64,000 bases of DNA, from assembly GCA_964521425.1 (NCBI GenBank), contig CAZFRO010000004.1, positions 1 to 64,000 on the forward strand, written 5' to 3'. This document shows positions 15,258 to 25,074 of the stretch, in pieces. Position 1 is the first letter of the stretch; each line of letters begins with the position of its first letter. A program made the position numbers and the translations under genes. Under the pieces are notes generated by a model, which was not told where the DNA came from, made no database searches, and saw only the letters and a list, made by a program, of their open reading frames with translations. This stretch comes from Joyebacterum sp964521425. GTDB taxonomy: Bacteria > Joyebacterota > Joyebacteria > Joyebacterales > Joyebacteraceae.

Positions 15258-17198
15258 CTACCTGAGAAGCACCGTCTTGCGCGACTGCCGCCACTCGCCG
15301 GCGTCCGCGCGTATGAGGTAGATGCCTGATGCAACGAGTTCACCGCGGTCATCCGTGCCGTCCCACGGCACAGAATGGTCCCCTGCACTCAGGACTCCTG
15401 AGACAAGAGTCTTCACGAGTCTGCCGGAGACATCGAACACAAGCACCCTGGTCGCAGTTGCTGTCGGGAGCGACAGCTGGAGCACCGTAGCGTTCGTGAA
15501 CGGGTTGGGCCTGCCTGGAGCGAGCGCAAATCGCGTGGGGTCGGACGGCACCGATGTGCCGCTCAGGGGACATGCACTCAGGTGGATGGTGAGATCGTCT
15601 TGCACCACTCCACCGACTATGCCCGAAAGGTCGCGCGTGCTGAATGTGAGGATCGCTTCGTAGACAACGCCCGTCGGCGCCGAGACGTCGTCGAATACCA
15701 CCCCGTAGTACGCGGGAGTCGATCCTGCTTCCTGGCTGGAGAAACCGCCGGCGATCGAGAAGAACCCTCCGCCGCCCACGATTTCGGCATCGTAGATCTC
15801 AAGCAGCGCTTGGAGGCTGTCGTATTCGAAGTTGTGGATGTCGATTCCCGCCTCGTCGAAATCGCCGGAGTCGTGTGTACCGAAATCGAGAGTGTTGACG
15901 AGGAGGATCTCCGCCGCCGCAAGCGACGGCGCGGCGTGATTGAGCACCGTTCCAGAGAGAGCGATGCTCGCTGATGGCTGGTCGACATCGTTCGACGACA
16001 CCGTCAGGTTACCTGCCTGCGCGCCGGCCGAGGAAGTGCTCATCGAGATAGTGTGTCCGCTGCTTCCACCGGAGGGCTCAGAGAAACCACCGCCGGGTGC
16101 TGTGAAACCGGAAGGGGCGCCGAACGAGTAGTCGAGATCGTCCGCCGGTGAGATGGCGGAGTTGCCGACAGAGAGGATCTCCTCTGCGGTTGCACCGACG
16201 ATCACATCGCCGAAGGCGAGTGATGACACGTAGTCGAGTTTCGCCGGCACCTGGAAGTCCGCGTAGACCGGGATGTGATCGGACGCTTCGTGAAGCGCAT
16301 CGGCGATGACCGACCCCACGGCGTAGTTCGTGCCGTAGTTGATGGCCTGGTTGAAGTGATAGCCGTCATTGCCGTAGGCAACGTGGCTTCCGGAAACGTA
16401 CGAGAGGCCGTCACCGTCATCGAGAGCAGCGGAGATAAGAAGCAGGTCGAAACGGTCATCCATCCCGCCCGTTGCGCCTCCGCCGAACTGCGTTGTGCGT
16501 GGAGACTGCGTGTGGATGTACCTGTATGTGTAGCTGTCGTGCCAGGTCCCAGGCTGGTTGATGGGGTCCCACACCCGACCGTTGTTGTTCGCCTCACTTC
16601 CCACCAGCTTCTGGTATGCGGTCTCGGAACTTGCTCTGATGTTGTAATCGCCGGCGATGATGAAGTGGGTGCCGGGATTGTGATTGTTCGTGTGGTTCCT
16701 GAGTATCGTCGCCTCAGCCAGGCGCTTCGTCTTATCCGATGAAGTGGATCCGGCCTTCAAGTGGAGAGAGTAGACCGTGAGCTCCGCATCGGACGAGCTA
16801 TAGCCTACGGGGCGGAGGACGTACTCGGAGATGTTCCTGAGCGCCGTCGATATCTCCTGGTGGGAGATGTAGTCCACGGTGGCCGTGCGGTAGAAGAGGG
16901 CATTGTCGGTATCGTAGCCGTTCACGAACGGCCCGGCTGCGTATGTCCCCGGTACCGTGTAGTTCAGGATATCGTTCAGGAACTGGTTCGTGCCCGTCTG
17001 GCTGAGCATCTCCTGCACGACGATTATGTCCGCGTCGAGTTCGTCCATGACCGTTACGAAGTCATCCTCACGGGCCGAGCCGGTTGAGCCGGGGAAGTTG
17101 AGTACATTGTACGTGACTACCCTGAGGCCGAGTGCCGTCTGGGGAAGAAGCGTGACGAGCAAGATCGCCACAAGTGTCAGGGCTTTCCCATATCGCAT
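15258..17198 (-). CDS. Secreted endonuclease/exonuclease/phosphatase-family protein with C-terminal sorting domain
   Basis: 646 residues from ATG with CAGGAGAGATAC upstream; signal peptide at 1-24. Residues of about 25-320 form an EEP (DNase I-like) domain: VVTYNVLNFPG, DIIVVQEML, HFIIAGDYNI (the GD-N metal and active-site motif) and the terminal ASDHIPVYADF with the catalytic Asp-His. A choice-of-anchor/Ig-like middle (FGDVIVGATAEEILSVGN onward) and a FlgD-like end (RPNPFTNATVLQLSLP; GTDDRGELVASGIYLI; KTVLLR) follow. It probably cleaves extracellular DNA or phosphodiesters. The C-terminal domain implies type IX-like export and surface release. Confidence 0.85.
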   Translation of the reverse strand: MRYGKALTLVAILLVTLLPQTALGLRVVTYNVLNFPGSTGSAREDDFVTVMDELDADIIVVQEMLSQTGTNQFLNDILNYTVPGTYAAGPFVNGYDTDNALFYRTATVDYISHQEISTALRNISEYVLRPVGYSSSDAELTVYSLHLKAGSTSSDKTKRLAEATILRNHTNNHNPGTHFIIAGDYNIRASSETAYQKLVGSEANNNGRVWDPINQPGTWHDSYTYRYIHTQSPRTTQFGGGATGGMDDRFDLLLISAALDDGDGLSYVSGSHVAYGNDGYHFNQAINYGTNYAVGSVIADALHEASDHIPVYADFQVPAKLDYVSSLAFGDVIVGATAEEILSVGNSAISPADDLDYSFGAPSGFTAPGGGFSEPSGGSSGHTISMSTSSAGAQAGNLTVSSNDVDQPSASIALSGTVLNHAAPSLAAAEILLVNTLDFGTHDSGDFDEAGIDIHNFEYDSLQALLEIYDAEIVGGGGFFSIAGGFSSQEAGSTPAYYGVVFDDVSAPTGVVYEAILTFSTRDLSGIVGGVVQDDLTIHLSACPLSGTSVPSDPTRFALAPGRPNPFTNATVLQLSLPTATATRVLVFDVSGRLVKTLVSGVLSAGDHSVPWDGTDDRGELVASGIYLIRADAGEWRQSRKTVLLR

Positions 17199-17299
17199 GT
17201 ATCTCTCCTGGGGGTGTGGATGGAATATGACTCTATCCTCATAATATACCACAATTAGCACAATCTAGCAAGTGATAGGTCTCGTGCCCCCGCTCGCAT

Positions 17300-18598
17300 C
17301 TACCGGAGCAGCACCAGCTTCGCACTCTCCGCGAAACCAGGGGTCAGAGAGCGGACAAGATAGACGCCTGAGGCAAGCCGCCTCCCGTCCCTGTCCGTCC
17401 CGCCCCACGTCACAGCGAAGGTATTGTCTTCGACTCGCGGCGCTGAGATGTTCGAGACGAGACGCCCTCCTATAGTATAGATGCCGATCTCAGCATGTGG
17501 GGTTCGACTCTGTTGAACCAGTTCGATGGAGATAGTATGGCCCGATGGATTGGGTGAGACGGAGATGATCGCCGGCCGCGCCCCTGAGTGTAGATCTCCA
17601 GCCGGCACATCTGTGGAGCCACCGCAGGGGCAGGCCGCCGGCCAGGCTCCTATCGTGGAGCCTCCTTCGCCGGCTCCGACACAGGGCGACGACTCATCGA
17701 GGCAGAACGCCCCCATGGACGCATCGCAGAACCCAGGGTCGACGTAGATATTGTCGTGGTAATCGCCGCAGAGACTGTCACCGCCTGCGTTTCCATACAC
17801 GCAGCAGTGGGAGATGGTGAAGCTGCCGGCACCTGGGCAGTAGACGGCAGTCCCCTCCGGGCTGAATGACAGGATGGTGTTCGTGATGAGGGGCGATGCA
17901 TCGTATCCGTAGATGGCGCCTCCCTGCGGGGCTGAGTTTCCATAGAACGTGCAGTCCCGGATCACGGGGGAGGAGTAGCAGCAGTAGACGGCGCCACCGT
18001 AAACGGGGGCCGTGTTGCCGTAGAACGTGCACCTGCTGAGTTTGGCGCCGATTCGCAGGATGCGGATCCCGCCGCCGCCTTGAAGTGCGGTGTTGTTCGC
18101 GAACACGCAGTCTATGAGCACCGCGGGGGAGTCGGCGCAGTACATGCCCGCTCCCTCCGGGGCAGTGCAGCTGTCGAAGTGACAGTCGACGATTTCAGGA
18201 GAGGAGTCGAGACAGAGGATCCCGCCACCGCGCACGCTGTCGTACCCGTTCTCGATTCTGAACCCGCGCACGACCGACGTAGTGTCCTCGGCGCTCGAGA
18301 ACAGAAACGCGCGCGAGTCGCCTCCGCAGTCTATGGTAGTCGAGTCGGATCCGGCGCTCGAAGCAACGACGATTGCCTTCCCCCCGAAGTCCAGATCGGT
18401 GTTCGAGGGTCCGGAGTACGTGCCGGGAAGGACCATAACGGTGTCGCCGTGATCGGCTGCCTGAATCCCCTCAGCAATGCTCACATAGTCGCCACCGCCG
18501 GCTGCGTCCACCGTGATCGTGGCGGCAAGCCCTGGGCCTGCTGCGAGAAGGATGGCGACGATCGTGAGCCGCGCATCTCTGGACATCGGCGTGAGCAT
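17300..18598 (-). CDS. Secreted right-handed beta-helix protein with sorting domain
   Basis: 432 residues. ATG at 18598 follows GGAGACCGGT; signal peptide at about 6-25. ITVDAAGGGDYVSIAEGIQA, then ADHGDTVMVLPGTY, is the classic opening of pectate-lyase-like parallel beta-helices. It is followed by repeated coils with FYGNTAPVYGGAVYCCYSS-type turns, each rich in Cys and Gly. The end has the FlgD-like pattern (SVSPNPSGHTISIEL; GTDRDGRRLASGVYLV; KLVLLR). No catalytic residues stand out; it could bind or cleave polysaccharide, or be structural. It shares direction with the EEP gene but has its own promoter. Confidence 0.82.
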   Translation of the reverse strand: MLTPMSRDARLTIVAILLAAGPGLAATITVDAAGGGDYVSIAEGIQAADHGDTVMVLPGTYSGPSNTDLDFGGKAIVVASSAGSDSTTIDCGGDSRAFLFSSAEDTTSVVRGFRIENGYDSVRGGGILCLDSSPEIVDCHFDSCTAPEGAGMYCADSPAVLIDCVFANNTALQGGGGIRILRIGAKLSRCTFYGNTAPVYGGAVYCCYSSPVIRDCTFYGNSAPQGGAIYGYDASPLITNTILSFSPEGTAVYCPGAGSFTISHCCVYGNAGGDSLCGDYHDNIYVDPGFCDASMGAFCLDESSPCVGAGEGGSTIGAWPAACPCGGSTDVPAGDLHSGARPAIISVSPNPSGHTISIELVQQSRTPHAEIGIYTIGGRLVSNISAPRVEDNTFAVTWGGTDRDGRRLASGVYLVRSLTPGFAESAKLVLLR

Positions 18599-18641
18599 AC
18601 CGGTCTCCATGTGGCCGTCAGGTGGATACACTCATCATGTG

Positions 18642-18670
18642 AGCATATCACATTACTTGCCATGTTGCAA
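18642..18670 (-). promoter_or_regulatory. Extended -10 promoter for the beta-helix gene
   Basis: Read on the minus strand: TTGCAA (18670-18665), a 17-base spacer and TATGCT (18647-18642) with the extended element TGA directly before it. It lies about 45 bases upstream of the start codon at 18598. Confidence 0.55.
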
Positions 18671-18693
18671 TAATGATGAATCGTGGCCGCCTG

Positions 18694-18722
18694 TTGTCCC
18701 GCTCGTCGCGATAGCGTAGGAT
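18694..18722 (+). promoter_or_regulatory. Promoter for the transglutaminase-like pair
   Basis: TTGTCC at 18694-18699, a 17-base spacer and TAGGAT at 18717-18722, about 85 bases before the gene starting near 18807. It faces away from the promoter at 18642-18670, so the short intergenic region is divergent. Confidence 0.45.
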
Positions 18723-18806
18723 TGCCTGAATGTGTACAACGCTGGTGTGCGTGGGGGCCGGAGAGCCAGCGCCACCCGAAACGCTCGACAGCACCGGATG
18801 AGATAC

Positions 18807-20972
18807 ATGAAGGAGGGGCATTTGATTCGATTCAGAGAACCGAGGTTGACCGACCTCGCTGTGACGGTTCTACTGGTGGCGCTTCTGGCGCTGCCGCTTG
18901 TGTCTGGAGGGACCTCATCCGAGGATGGGGGGTCGACCGATTGCTCACTTCCGCCCGGGGACAGCCCGCCCGCCACCGCGTTCACCCGCCTGGCAGACGC
19001 AGGAGACACCGACGATTACCCCGGGGCCGACTACATCATCGTCTACGACATTGCCGAGAACAGTGTGAAGCCCTCGGGGGTCACATATGTCGACGGCTAC
19101 GTTCTCTACAAGATGCTGACGCCGGCAGGCTGTCGTGATCGTTCAGTGCTCAGATGGGGCTACGAGCCCTGGAGCAGCTTCATTGGGATCATAGAGGTCA
19201 ACATCGTTCGAGGTGAGGAGAAGATCCCTGTCGATGTCTTGAAGGTCCACGACCTTCCGGCGCCCCAGTCGAGCATCTACTGGAACGCGCGCATCAAGAC
19301 CCTGCAGCTTCCCCGTCTGGAGGTGGGCGACGGCGTCGAGGTCCTGGTGTTCCGGAAGGGCTACAGCTACGCGCTTCTTGACGGCGAGGGTGCTGTGCCC
19401 GTGACGAGTGGACAGCCGGCCGGTACATACGCAGCCGGGGCTTCACAGTCGACGAGCACCGGACGTGGGCTTCTCGCTGAACCGGACGACGACAAGTACA
19501 TACCGCCGATGCCGGGTGAGTACTTCGACATCGTGCTCTTTCAGTCATCGGTCCCGATTATCGAGAAGCGCTACGAGTTGACGCTTCCAGCCGACAAGAG
19601 GCTTCATTCCCAGACCTACAACGGTCCACTCTACGCGAGTACGACCTACTCTGAGGACACGACCACCTACACGTGGTGGATTGAGAATGTCCCGGCGGTG
19701 GCACGCGAGCCGCGGTCACCGGACATGAGCGATCGTGTTCCCAAGGTTGTCGTGGCGACGGTGGAGAGTTGGGAGGCCAAGAGTCGTTGGTTCTTCGACG
19801 TGAACAAGAACCAGTTCGACGTGACTCCCGAGATCCAGGCGAAGGTCGATGAGGTTCTCCGCGACGCAGGCGTTGCGCGAGGCAGCGAGGAGGAGAAGGC
19901 AGAGGTGCTCGTCCACTGGGTCGCGCAGAACATCCGGTACAGCGGGCAGACCATGGGGGAGGGCGAGGGGTTCATTCTCCATCCGGGCACCATGATCCTC
20001 GAGCAGCGAAGCGGTGTCTGCAAGGACATTGCGGGGATGCTCGTCACGATGATGCGCGCTGCGAACATGGACTCCTATGCAGCCATGACGATGGCCGGGA
20101 GCCGCATCGAGGAGGTCCCGGCGGACCAGTTCAACCACTGTGTCTGCGCGTTGAGGAAGAGTGACGGTAGCTTCGAGATGTACGACCCGACCTGGGTTCC
20201 GTACTACAACGACGTGTGGTCAAAGTCTGAGACAGAGCAGCAGTACCTCACGGGCACGCCCGCGGGAGAGCCGCTCGCTTCGATTCCGTACAGTCCTCCG
20301 GAAGGATCGCCTCTCATCGTCCGGCACGAGGCGGAACTGTCAGAGGACGGGACGCTCCGCGGCGCTTTCAAGCTGTCCGGGGCGGGTGTTATGGATTCGA
20401 GACTCAGGGGAATGGTGAGCATGAGCAGGCTCACTGATGTCGAGGACGACATCGCGTACTACCTCTCGAAGCTCGGCAAGGGAATCGAGATCGTGAACCT
20501 CGGGCACCGTGCGGTGGACGACTTCAGTGGAAACGCGTGGATCGAGATCGAGTACGTGATCCCTGAATACGCGTTTCCAATCGAGGGAGGACTCGAGTTC
20601 AGAAGCCCGATGGCGGTTCTTACGACAGAGAACGGCTGGCTCTGCAGATCCTGCGTCTACGATTGGGGGGAGGAGCGCGAGAACGACATCTTCCTCTGGT
20701 TCACACAGCTGATCGAGGGAGAGGAGACGATTCGTCTCCCCAAGGGGTACTCGATAGATGATCCTCCATCGTCCGAGGAGATAGACGAGACCTTCGCCTA
20801 CTTCAGGGCGGAAGGTGAAGCGGACGGACGGCGACTCACCGTGACGGAGCGCTTCGAGGCGCGGCGACGGCTGATTCCATCTGACGGGTTCGAAGGATTC
20901 AAGGCCGCGGTCGATGAGGCGCTCGATTGGGCCGGAAAGACGTATCGCGCCGAGAAGGGAGGTGACTCCTGA
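18807..20972 (+). CDS. DUF3857/transglutaminase-like exported protein, catalytic triad intact
   Basis: About 721 residues: a signal anchor at about 12-35, a DUF3857-type beta domain (about 75-330) and a transglutaminase-like core with Cys405 (SGVCKDIAGML), His444 (FNHCVCAL) and Asp460 (MYDPTW), then a C-terminal beta domain. Such proteins are periplasmic or surface-anchored cysteine hydrolases or amidases of unknown substrate. The start is uncertain: ATG at 18807, or TTG at 18822, which has the better site (AAGGAGGGGCAT). The stop overlaps the next start by one base (TGATG). It pairs with a paralogue that has lost the catalytic residues. Confidence 0.82.
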   Translation: MKEGHLIRFREPRLTDLAVTVLLVALLALPLVSGGTSSEDGGSTDCSLPPGDSPPATAFTRLADAGDTDDYPGADYIIVYDIAENSVKPSGVTYVDGYVLYKMLTPAGCRDRSVLRWGYEPWSSFIGIIEVNIVRGEEKIPVDVLKVHDLPAPQSSIYWNARIKTLQLPRLEVGDGVEVLVFRKGYSYALLDGEGAVPVTSGQPAGTYAAGASQSTSTGRGLLAEPDDDKYIPPMPGEYFDIVLFQSSVPIIEKRYELTLPADKRLHSQTYNGPLYASTTYSEDTTTYTWWIENVPAVAREPRSPDMSDRVPKVVVATVESWEAKSRWFFDVNKNQFDVTPEIQAKVDEVLRDAGVARGSEEEKAEVLVHWVAQNIRYSGQTMGEGEGFILHPGTMILEQRSGVCKDIAGMLVTMMRAANMDSYAAMTMAGSRIEEVPADQFNHCVCALRKSDGSFEMYDPTWVPYYNDVWSKSETEQQYLTGTPAGEPLASIPYSPPEGSPLIVRHEAELSEDGTLRGAFKLSGAGVMDSRLRGMVSMSRLTDVEDDIAYYLSKLGKGIEIVNLGHRAVDDFSGNAWIEIEYVIPEYAFPIEGGLEFRSPMAVLTTENGWLCRSCVYDWGEERENDIFLWFTQLIEGEETIRLPKGYSIDDPPSSEEIDETFAYFRAEGEADGRRLTVTERFEARRRLIPSDGFEGFKAAVDEALDWAGKTYRAEKGGDS

Positions 20973-22939
20973 TGAGAGCCAGTTACGCCGGGGAGCACCC
21001 CCGTTCCCACGCGCCTGCTCTTGGTCGTGGCTTCATGGTCTGCGCGATTGTTCTCGCGCTTGTTCTCATCGCTCCACACCAATGCTCTGCAGAGCCGCTT
21101 GCTTTCGCGCGGGGGCTCGACATCGGTGCGCTCATGTCACAGGCGAAATCCACACTCGACCTTTCGGAGCTGGATGCCATGCTTCTCTACGATGGCCGTG
21201 AGATCGAAGTCCAGGTGGACGGAGGCCTGCGAACGACATTCCATCAGATCACGTGGATTTCTACCGAACTCGGAATCGATGAGTACGCTGATCTCAGGGT
21301 GCCGTACAGCACGGAGACAATGTCACTTGAGGTGCATGCCCTCAGGACATGGCGCGACGACAGGTGGTGGCCGCACGAGTCCGCGATCAGCCCGACCGCC
21401 GTGGTCGAGACGACGCCGAGCGTCCTCGGACACGCCGACGATTACCTGACGATCCGCGAGACGGCTCTCCTGCATGACGGTGTCGAGATTCCGTGCATCA
21501 TGGAGGCCGTCTACACGACCACTGAGTCCCGTCCGGACGGTGCCGGCGCTCATGGCATCTGGGTGTTTGAGCGTGACGATCCGGCAATGGTGGTTCGTTA
21601 CTCGGTCAGTGTTCCGTCCGGCGAGCGTCTTCTGTACGCGGCCGGACACGGTGCTCCGGAGCCCAAGTACAGCCCCGAGGGTGGCCGGGAGCTGTTCACA
21701 TGGGAGATGAGCGATGTGAGCCGGCTTCCCCGACCGCACGTCGCCGATGCCGCCCTGATCGCCCCTTATGTGGTCTGGTCCACGTGGAAGGACTGGGACG
21801 AACTTGGCGACGCGATCCTGGATAGACTCGATGCCGCGGTCGAACTCACAGATACGATACGGGATACGATGTCGGCGCTCGTGAAACACAAGCCGTACCT
21901 TCCGGAGAAGGCGCAGGCCGTGGTCGACTACGTGAATGAGACAACGCGAGCGATTCGGTACGATGCGCGCTTCTGGGAATTCGCGCCGCGCCAGGCATCG
22001 AGGACGTGGGAGACAGCGTACGGTCACAGGCTCGACCGTGCCGTGCTTGCCCTTGCTCTCTTCGAGGAGATTGGGTGCGACGTGAGTCCGGTCTACAGGA
22101 GCCGCGGGTTCGGTGAGATTGACACCGGTGTACCGTCGCTCTCGCGGTTCGACGGCCTTGCGCTTCGCGTAACAGGTGACGGCCTGGACGCGTACTACGA
22201 TCCTGCGAGCGGTCACTTGACGAACGGTAGGTCGCCGCTCACGGGACGCACGGTGTGGGCGCCAGGCAAACAGACAGAGCCTGCACTCAGGATCGGTGAC
22301 CTCAGCGAAAGCAGCCGCCTGGAGCTGATCATCTCTATCGAGTCCAACGAGGACGGTGAATGGGTCGGCGAGGGGTTCTTCCGTGCATCGTGCCTGCTCA
22401 GTCCACACGATCGCATCATCGGGCTGGGTGGAGAGGCGGGGGCTTTCTTCGGTGGAGTCGCCGGCGGAGTGCTGCCCGGATCTGAGATCACTGAGCACAA
22501 CGTGGCCGTCCTCACGGAAGAAGAGGTCGTGGCCGGCTTCTTCCTCACGATGGCGCTTCCCGAGCCTGACGACGATGGACGAACCTGGCTCGAGATAGGT
22601 GAACCGGCAGGTGGCGTGATAGGTCTCCTTCCCAGCGACCTGCATCTCTACTCACCCAGACGAGAGTCGCCCGTGTTCCTTCCATCAGTGATGTCTCAGA
22701 GCGTGACGCTCAGGATCAAGGTCGGGGAACTTGAGAGCGTTCGGATTCCCGAAACTGTCACCGTCAGCCACGAGTGTGGCGAGTTCATCCTGAGCGTGGA
22801 GAAAGACGGGGAGTGGATCACCGTGACGCGCGAGCTGTCGCTGACTCAGACGGACGTTCCGTCCGGCGTGTGGACGGAGCTGCGCGACGTTCTCCTCGCG
22901 AGTGACTCCGACCGCGGGCGGGCGCTGGTCTTTCGCTAG
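20972..22939 (+). CDS. DUF3857/transglutaminase-like paralogue without catalytic residues
   Basis: 655 residues with GGGAGGTGACTCC before ATG, a signal peptide at about 22-40, and the same domain order as the preceding gene. The region equivalent to the active site reads YGHRLDRAVLALALFEEIG at 350-368: Arg353 replaces the catalytic Cys. The downstream FNH motif becomes FDG, so the His is also lost, while the YDP aspartate stays. It should not act as a transglutaminase or peptidase. An inactive subunit or regulator of its active neighbour, with which it is translationally coupled, is a reasonable inference. Confidence 0.78.
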   Translation: MRASYAGEHPRSHAPALGRGFMVCAIVLALVLIAPHQCSAEPLAFARGLDIGALMSQAKSTLDLSELDAMLLYDGREIEVQVDGGLRTTFHQITWISTELGIDEYADLRVPYSTETMSLEVHALRTWRDDRWWPHESAISPTAVVETTPSVLGHADDYLTIRETALLHDGVEIPCIMEAVYTTTESRPDGAGAHGIWVFERDDPAMVVRYSVSVPSGERLLYAAGHGAPEPKYSPEGGRELFTWEMSDVSRLPRPHVADAALIAPYVVWSTWKDWDELGDAILDRLDAAVELTDTIRDTMSALVKHKPYLPEKAQAVVDYVNETTRAIRYDARFWEFAPRQASRTWETAYGHRLDRAVLALALFEEIGCDVSPVYRSRGFGEIDTGVPSLSRFDGLALRVTGDGLDAYYDPASGHLTNGRSPLTGRTVWAPGKQTEPALRIGDLSESSRLELIISIESNEDGEWVGEGFFRASCLLSPHDRIIGLGGEAGAFFGGVAGGVLPGSEITEHNVAVLTEEEVVAGFFLTMALPEPDDDGRTWLEIGEPAGGVIGLLPSDLHLYSPRRESPVFLPSVMSQSVTLRIKVGELESVRIPETVTVSHECGEFILSVEKDGEWITVTRELSLTQTDVPSGVWTELRDVLLASDSDRGRALVFR

Positions 22940-22949
22940 CGCAAGAGCA

Positions 22950-22979
22950 TTGGCGTCGACATCGCGCAGGTGCTAGAAT
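22950..22979 (+). promoter_or_regulatory. Extended -10 promoter for the macAB-like operon
   Basis: TTGGCG at 22950-22955, an 18-base spacer and TAGAAT at 22974-22979 preceded by TGC (extended -10). It is located 11 bases after the previous stop and about 50 bases before the start at 23030. Confidence 0.55.
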
Positions 22980-23029
22980 GGCAGCAAATCAGGCACGGCG
23001 TTGCCGGTCAAAGGTCGGGAGACACACTC

Positions 23030-24316
23030 ATGAAGAAGTGGATCACTATTGCCTTGATAGCCATCGTAGTTGTCGCTGCCGTCGCGTTCGCGCTCAGGCG
23101 TGGAGACGGCAGCGCAGACGCGGAACGCTACGAGTTTGTCGAGGTCGAGCGGGGAGATCTCGAGAACATCATTACGAGCACAGGCACACTCTCGGCGGTC
23201 GGGACGGTGGAGGTGGGAACGCAGGTGTCCGGTACGGTCTCGTCTGTGCTGGTCGACTATAACGAGAGCGTGGCCGTAGGGCAGGTTCTCGCGGTTCTTG
23301 ATACGACCATGCTGTCGGCATCGGTTCGTGACGCTCGCGCTTCAGTAATGAGGACGGATGCGCTGCACGAGCAGGCCGGCAGGGACCTTGCCCGCGCACA
23401 TGATCTCTTCAAGAACGAGCTCATCAGTGACGCAGAGTTTGAGGATGCCGGGACGAGTGCGAGGTCATCCGAAGCGTCCCTGCTCTCAGCGGTTGCCTCA
23501 CTGGATCGAGCGCTGGCCAACCTCTCGTATGCCGTCATCCGATCTCCGATCGACGGGACCGTGATCATGAGGAACATCGAGCCGGGTCAGACGGTTGCTG
23601 CGAGCTTCTCGACGCCCACTCTCTTTATCATTGCGGAGGATCTCTCAGAGATGGAGATCCGTGCGCTCGTTGACGAGAGCGACATCGGGCAGATCAAGGA
23701 CGGACAGAGCGTCCGCTTCACCGTGGAAGCCTACATCGATGAGGAGTTCGAGGGGACGGTCCGTCAGGTGTGGCTTCAGCCACAGACCGTACAGAATGTC
23801 GTGAACTACACTGTCGTCATAGACGCCGCCAACGACAGAGGCCTGCTCTATCCAGGAATGACGGCGACAGTTGACTTCATGATAGACGAGGTTCGGGATG
23901 TGTTGCTTGTTCCGAATGTAGCCCTTCGCTTCCAGCCAAGCGAATCGATGATCGATGAGTTCCGCTCGTCGATGCAGGAGCGCATGAAGGATGCGGCGGA
24001 GGCCGGGGCCACCGGGAGACCCGAGGGCATGGGACCCGGCGGGCACGGCTCACCTGGGGGCGGCGCAGGTATGGGAGGCGGCTCCCCAGCGGCGAACGGC
24101 AATGCATTCGGTGACGCGGCCAGGCTGTGGTATCTCGATGAGGAAGGCAAGCTCGGCGTAGCCAGGGTTCGCAAGGGCGCCACCGACGGACGGGTGACCG
24201 AGATCGTGAACGGGCGCGGCATCACCGAAGGCACGAATGTGATCACGAAGGTCAACGAAGAGGAATCCTCAGGAAGGTCGAATCCCCTGAGTTCGACCAT
24301 GAGGCGCCGCCGCTAG
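23030..24316 (+). CDS. macA: MacA-like periplasmic adaptor (membrane fusion protein)
   Basis: 428 residues with one N-terminal anchor (about 4-22). The adaptor order is clear: half-lipoyl VEVGTQVSGTVSSVLVDYNE, a coiled-coil hairpin (about 90-155), the second lipoyl half YAVIRSPIDGTVIMRNIEPG, and beta-barrel strands with GMTATVDFMI. Adaptors of this kind link a MacB ABC pump to a TolC-type outer membrane channel. Between the barrel and the final domain is an unusual insert of about 35 residues rich in Gly, Met, Pro and Ala (GPGGHGSPGGGAGMGGGSP). No TolC gene is in the window. RBS GGGAG nine bases before ATG. Confidence 0.85.
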   Translation: MKKWITIALIAIVVVAAVAFALRRGDGSADAERYEFVEVERGDLENIITSTGTLSAVGTVEVGTQVSGTVSSVLVDYNESVAVGQVLAVLDTTMLSASVRDARASVMRTDALHEQAGRDLARAHDLFKNELISDAEFEDAGTSARSSEASLLSAVASLDRALANLSYAVIRSPIDGTVIMRNIEPGQTVAASFSTPTLFIIAEDLSEMEIRALVDESDIGQIKDGQSVRFTVEAYIDEEFEGTVRQVWLQPQTVQNVVNYTVVIDAANDRGLLYPGMTATVDFMIDEVRDVLLVPNVALRFQPSESMIDEFRSSMQERMKDAAEAGATGRPEGMGPGGHGSPGGGAGMGGGSPAANGNAFGDAARLWYLDEEGKLGVARVRKGATDGRVTEIVNGRGITEGTNVITKVNEEESSGRSNPLSSTMRRRR

Positions 24317-24369
24317 CCCTCCGCCGATCGGATGGCGGCGACGTGGATTCGGGCCGAGAGAGAGACACG

Positions 24370-25074
24370 ATGAGCAGAGTGATCGAGACATCAGGACTCA
24401 CGAAGGTCTATCAGATGGGCGAGATGGAGGTCCACGCCCTGAGAGGCGTTGACCTGACCGTCGAGGACGGTGAGTTCGTCTCAATCATGGGCGCATCGGG
24501 CTCCGGCAAGTCGACGCTCATGAATGTGATCGGCTGTCTGGACCGGCCCACTTCGGGGGAGTATCTCCTGAGCGGGAGAGATGTCAGCGAGCTTACCCCC
24601 AATGAGTTCGCGGAAGTGCGAAACACGAAAATCGGATTCGTCTTCCAGGTGTTCAACCTCCTCCCCAGAACGACGGCTCTCGACAATGTTGAACTCCCAC
24701 TCCTGTATGACCACACCGGTCGCATCAGGGACCCGCGAGCGGAGGCCGTGGCCTCGCTCGAGCGCGTAGGTCTGGGGGACAGGATCACTCACGAACCGAG
24801 CCAGCTCTCAGGGGGAGAGCGCCAGCGCGTGGCAATAGCACGGGCACTCGTGAACAGACCCTCCATCATCCTGGCTGATGAACCGACCGGCAACCTGGAC
24901 AGCGTCACGTCACTCGGCATAATGGAGCTATTCAAAGAACTCAACTCGCAGGGCATCACCATTGTCATCGTCACGCACGAGCACGATATCGCCGAGTACA
25001 CGAGGCGGATGATCGAGATGAAGGACGGCGCGATCGTCCGTGAGACCATGAGGACGGGGAGGCAGCCGGAATGA
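24370..25074 (+). CDS. macB: MacB-type ABC transporter ATPase
   Basis: A 234-residue nucleotide-binding protein of the LolD/MacB class. Walker A GASGSGKST, Q-loop FVFQVFNLLP, signature LSGGERQRVAIARAL, Walker B IILADEPTGNLD and an H-loop VTHE. It powers the permease encoded immediately downstream, whose start overlaps its stop by four bases. In this split arrangement ATPase and permease are separate chains, unlike E. coli MacB. Confidence 0.9.
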   Translation: MSRVIETSGLTKVYQMGEMEVHALRGVDLTVEDGEFVSIMGASGSGKSTLMNVIGCLDRPTSGEYLLSGRDVSELTPNEFAEVRNTKIGFVFQVFNLLPRTTALDNVELPLLYDHTGRIRDPRAEAVASLERVGLGDRITHEPSQLSGGERQRVAIARALVNRPSIILADEPTGNLDSVTSLGIMELFKELNSQGITIVIVTHEHDIAEYTRRMIEMKDGAIVRETMRTGRQPE

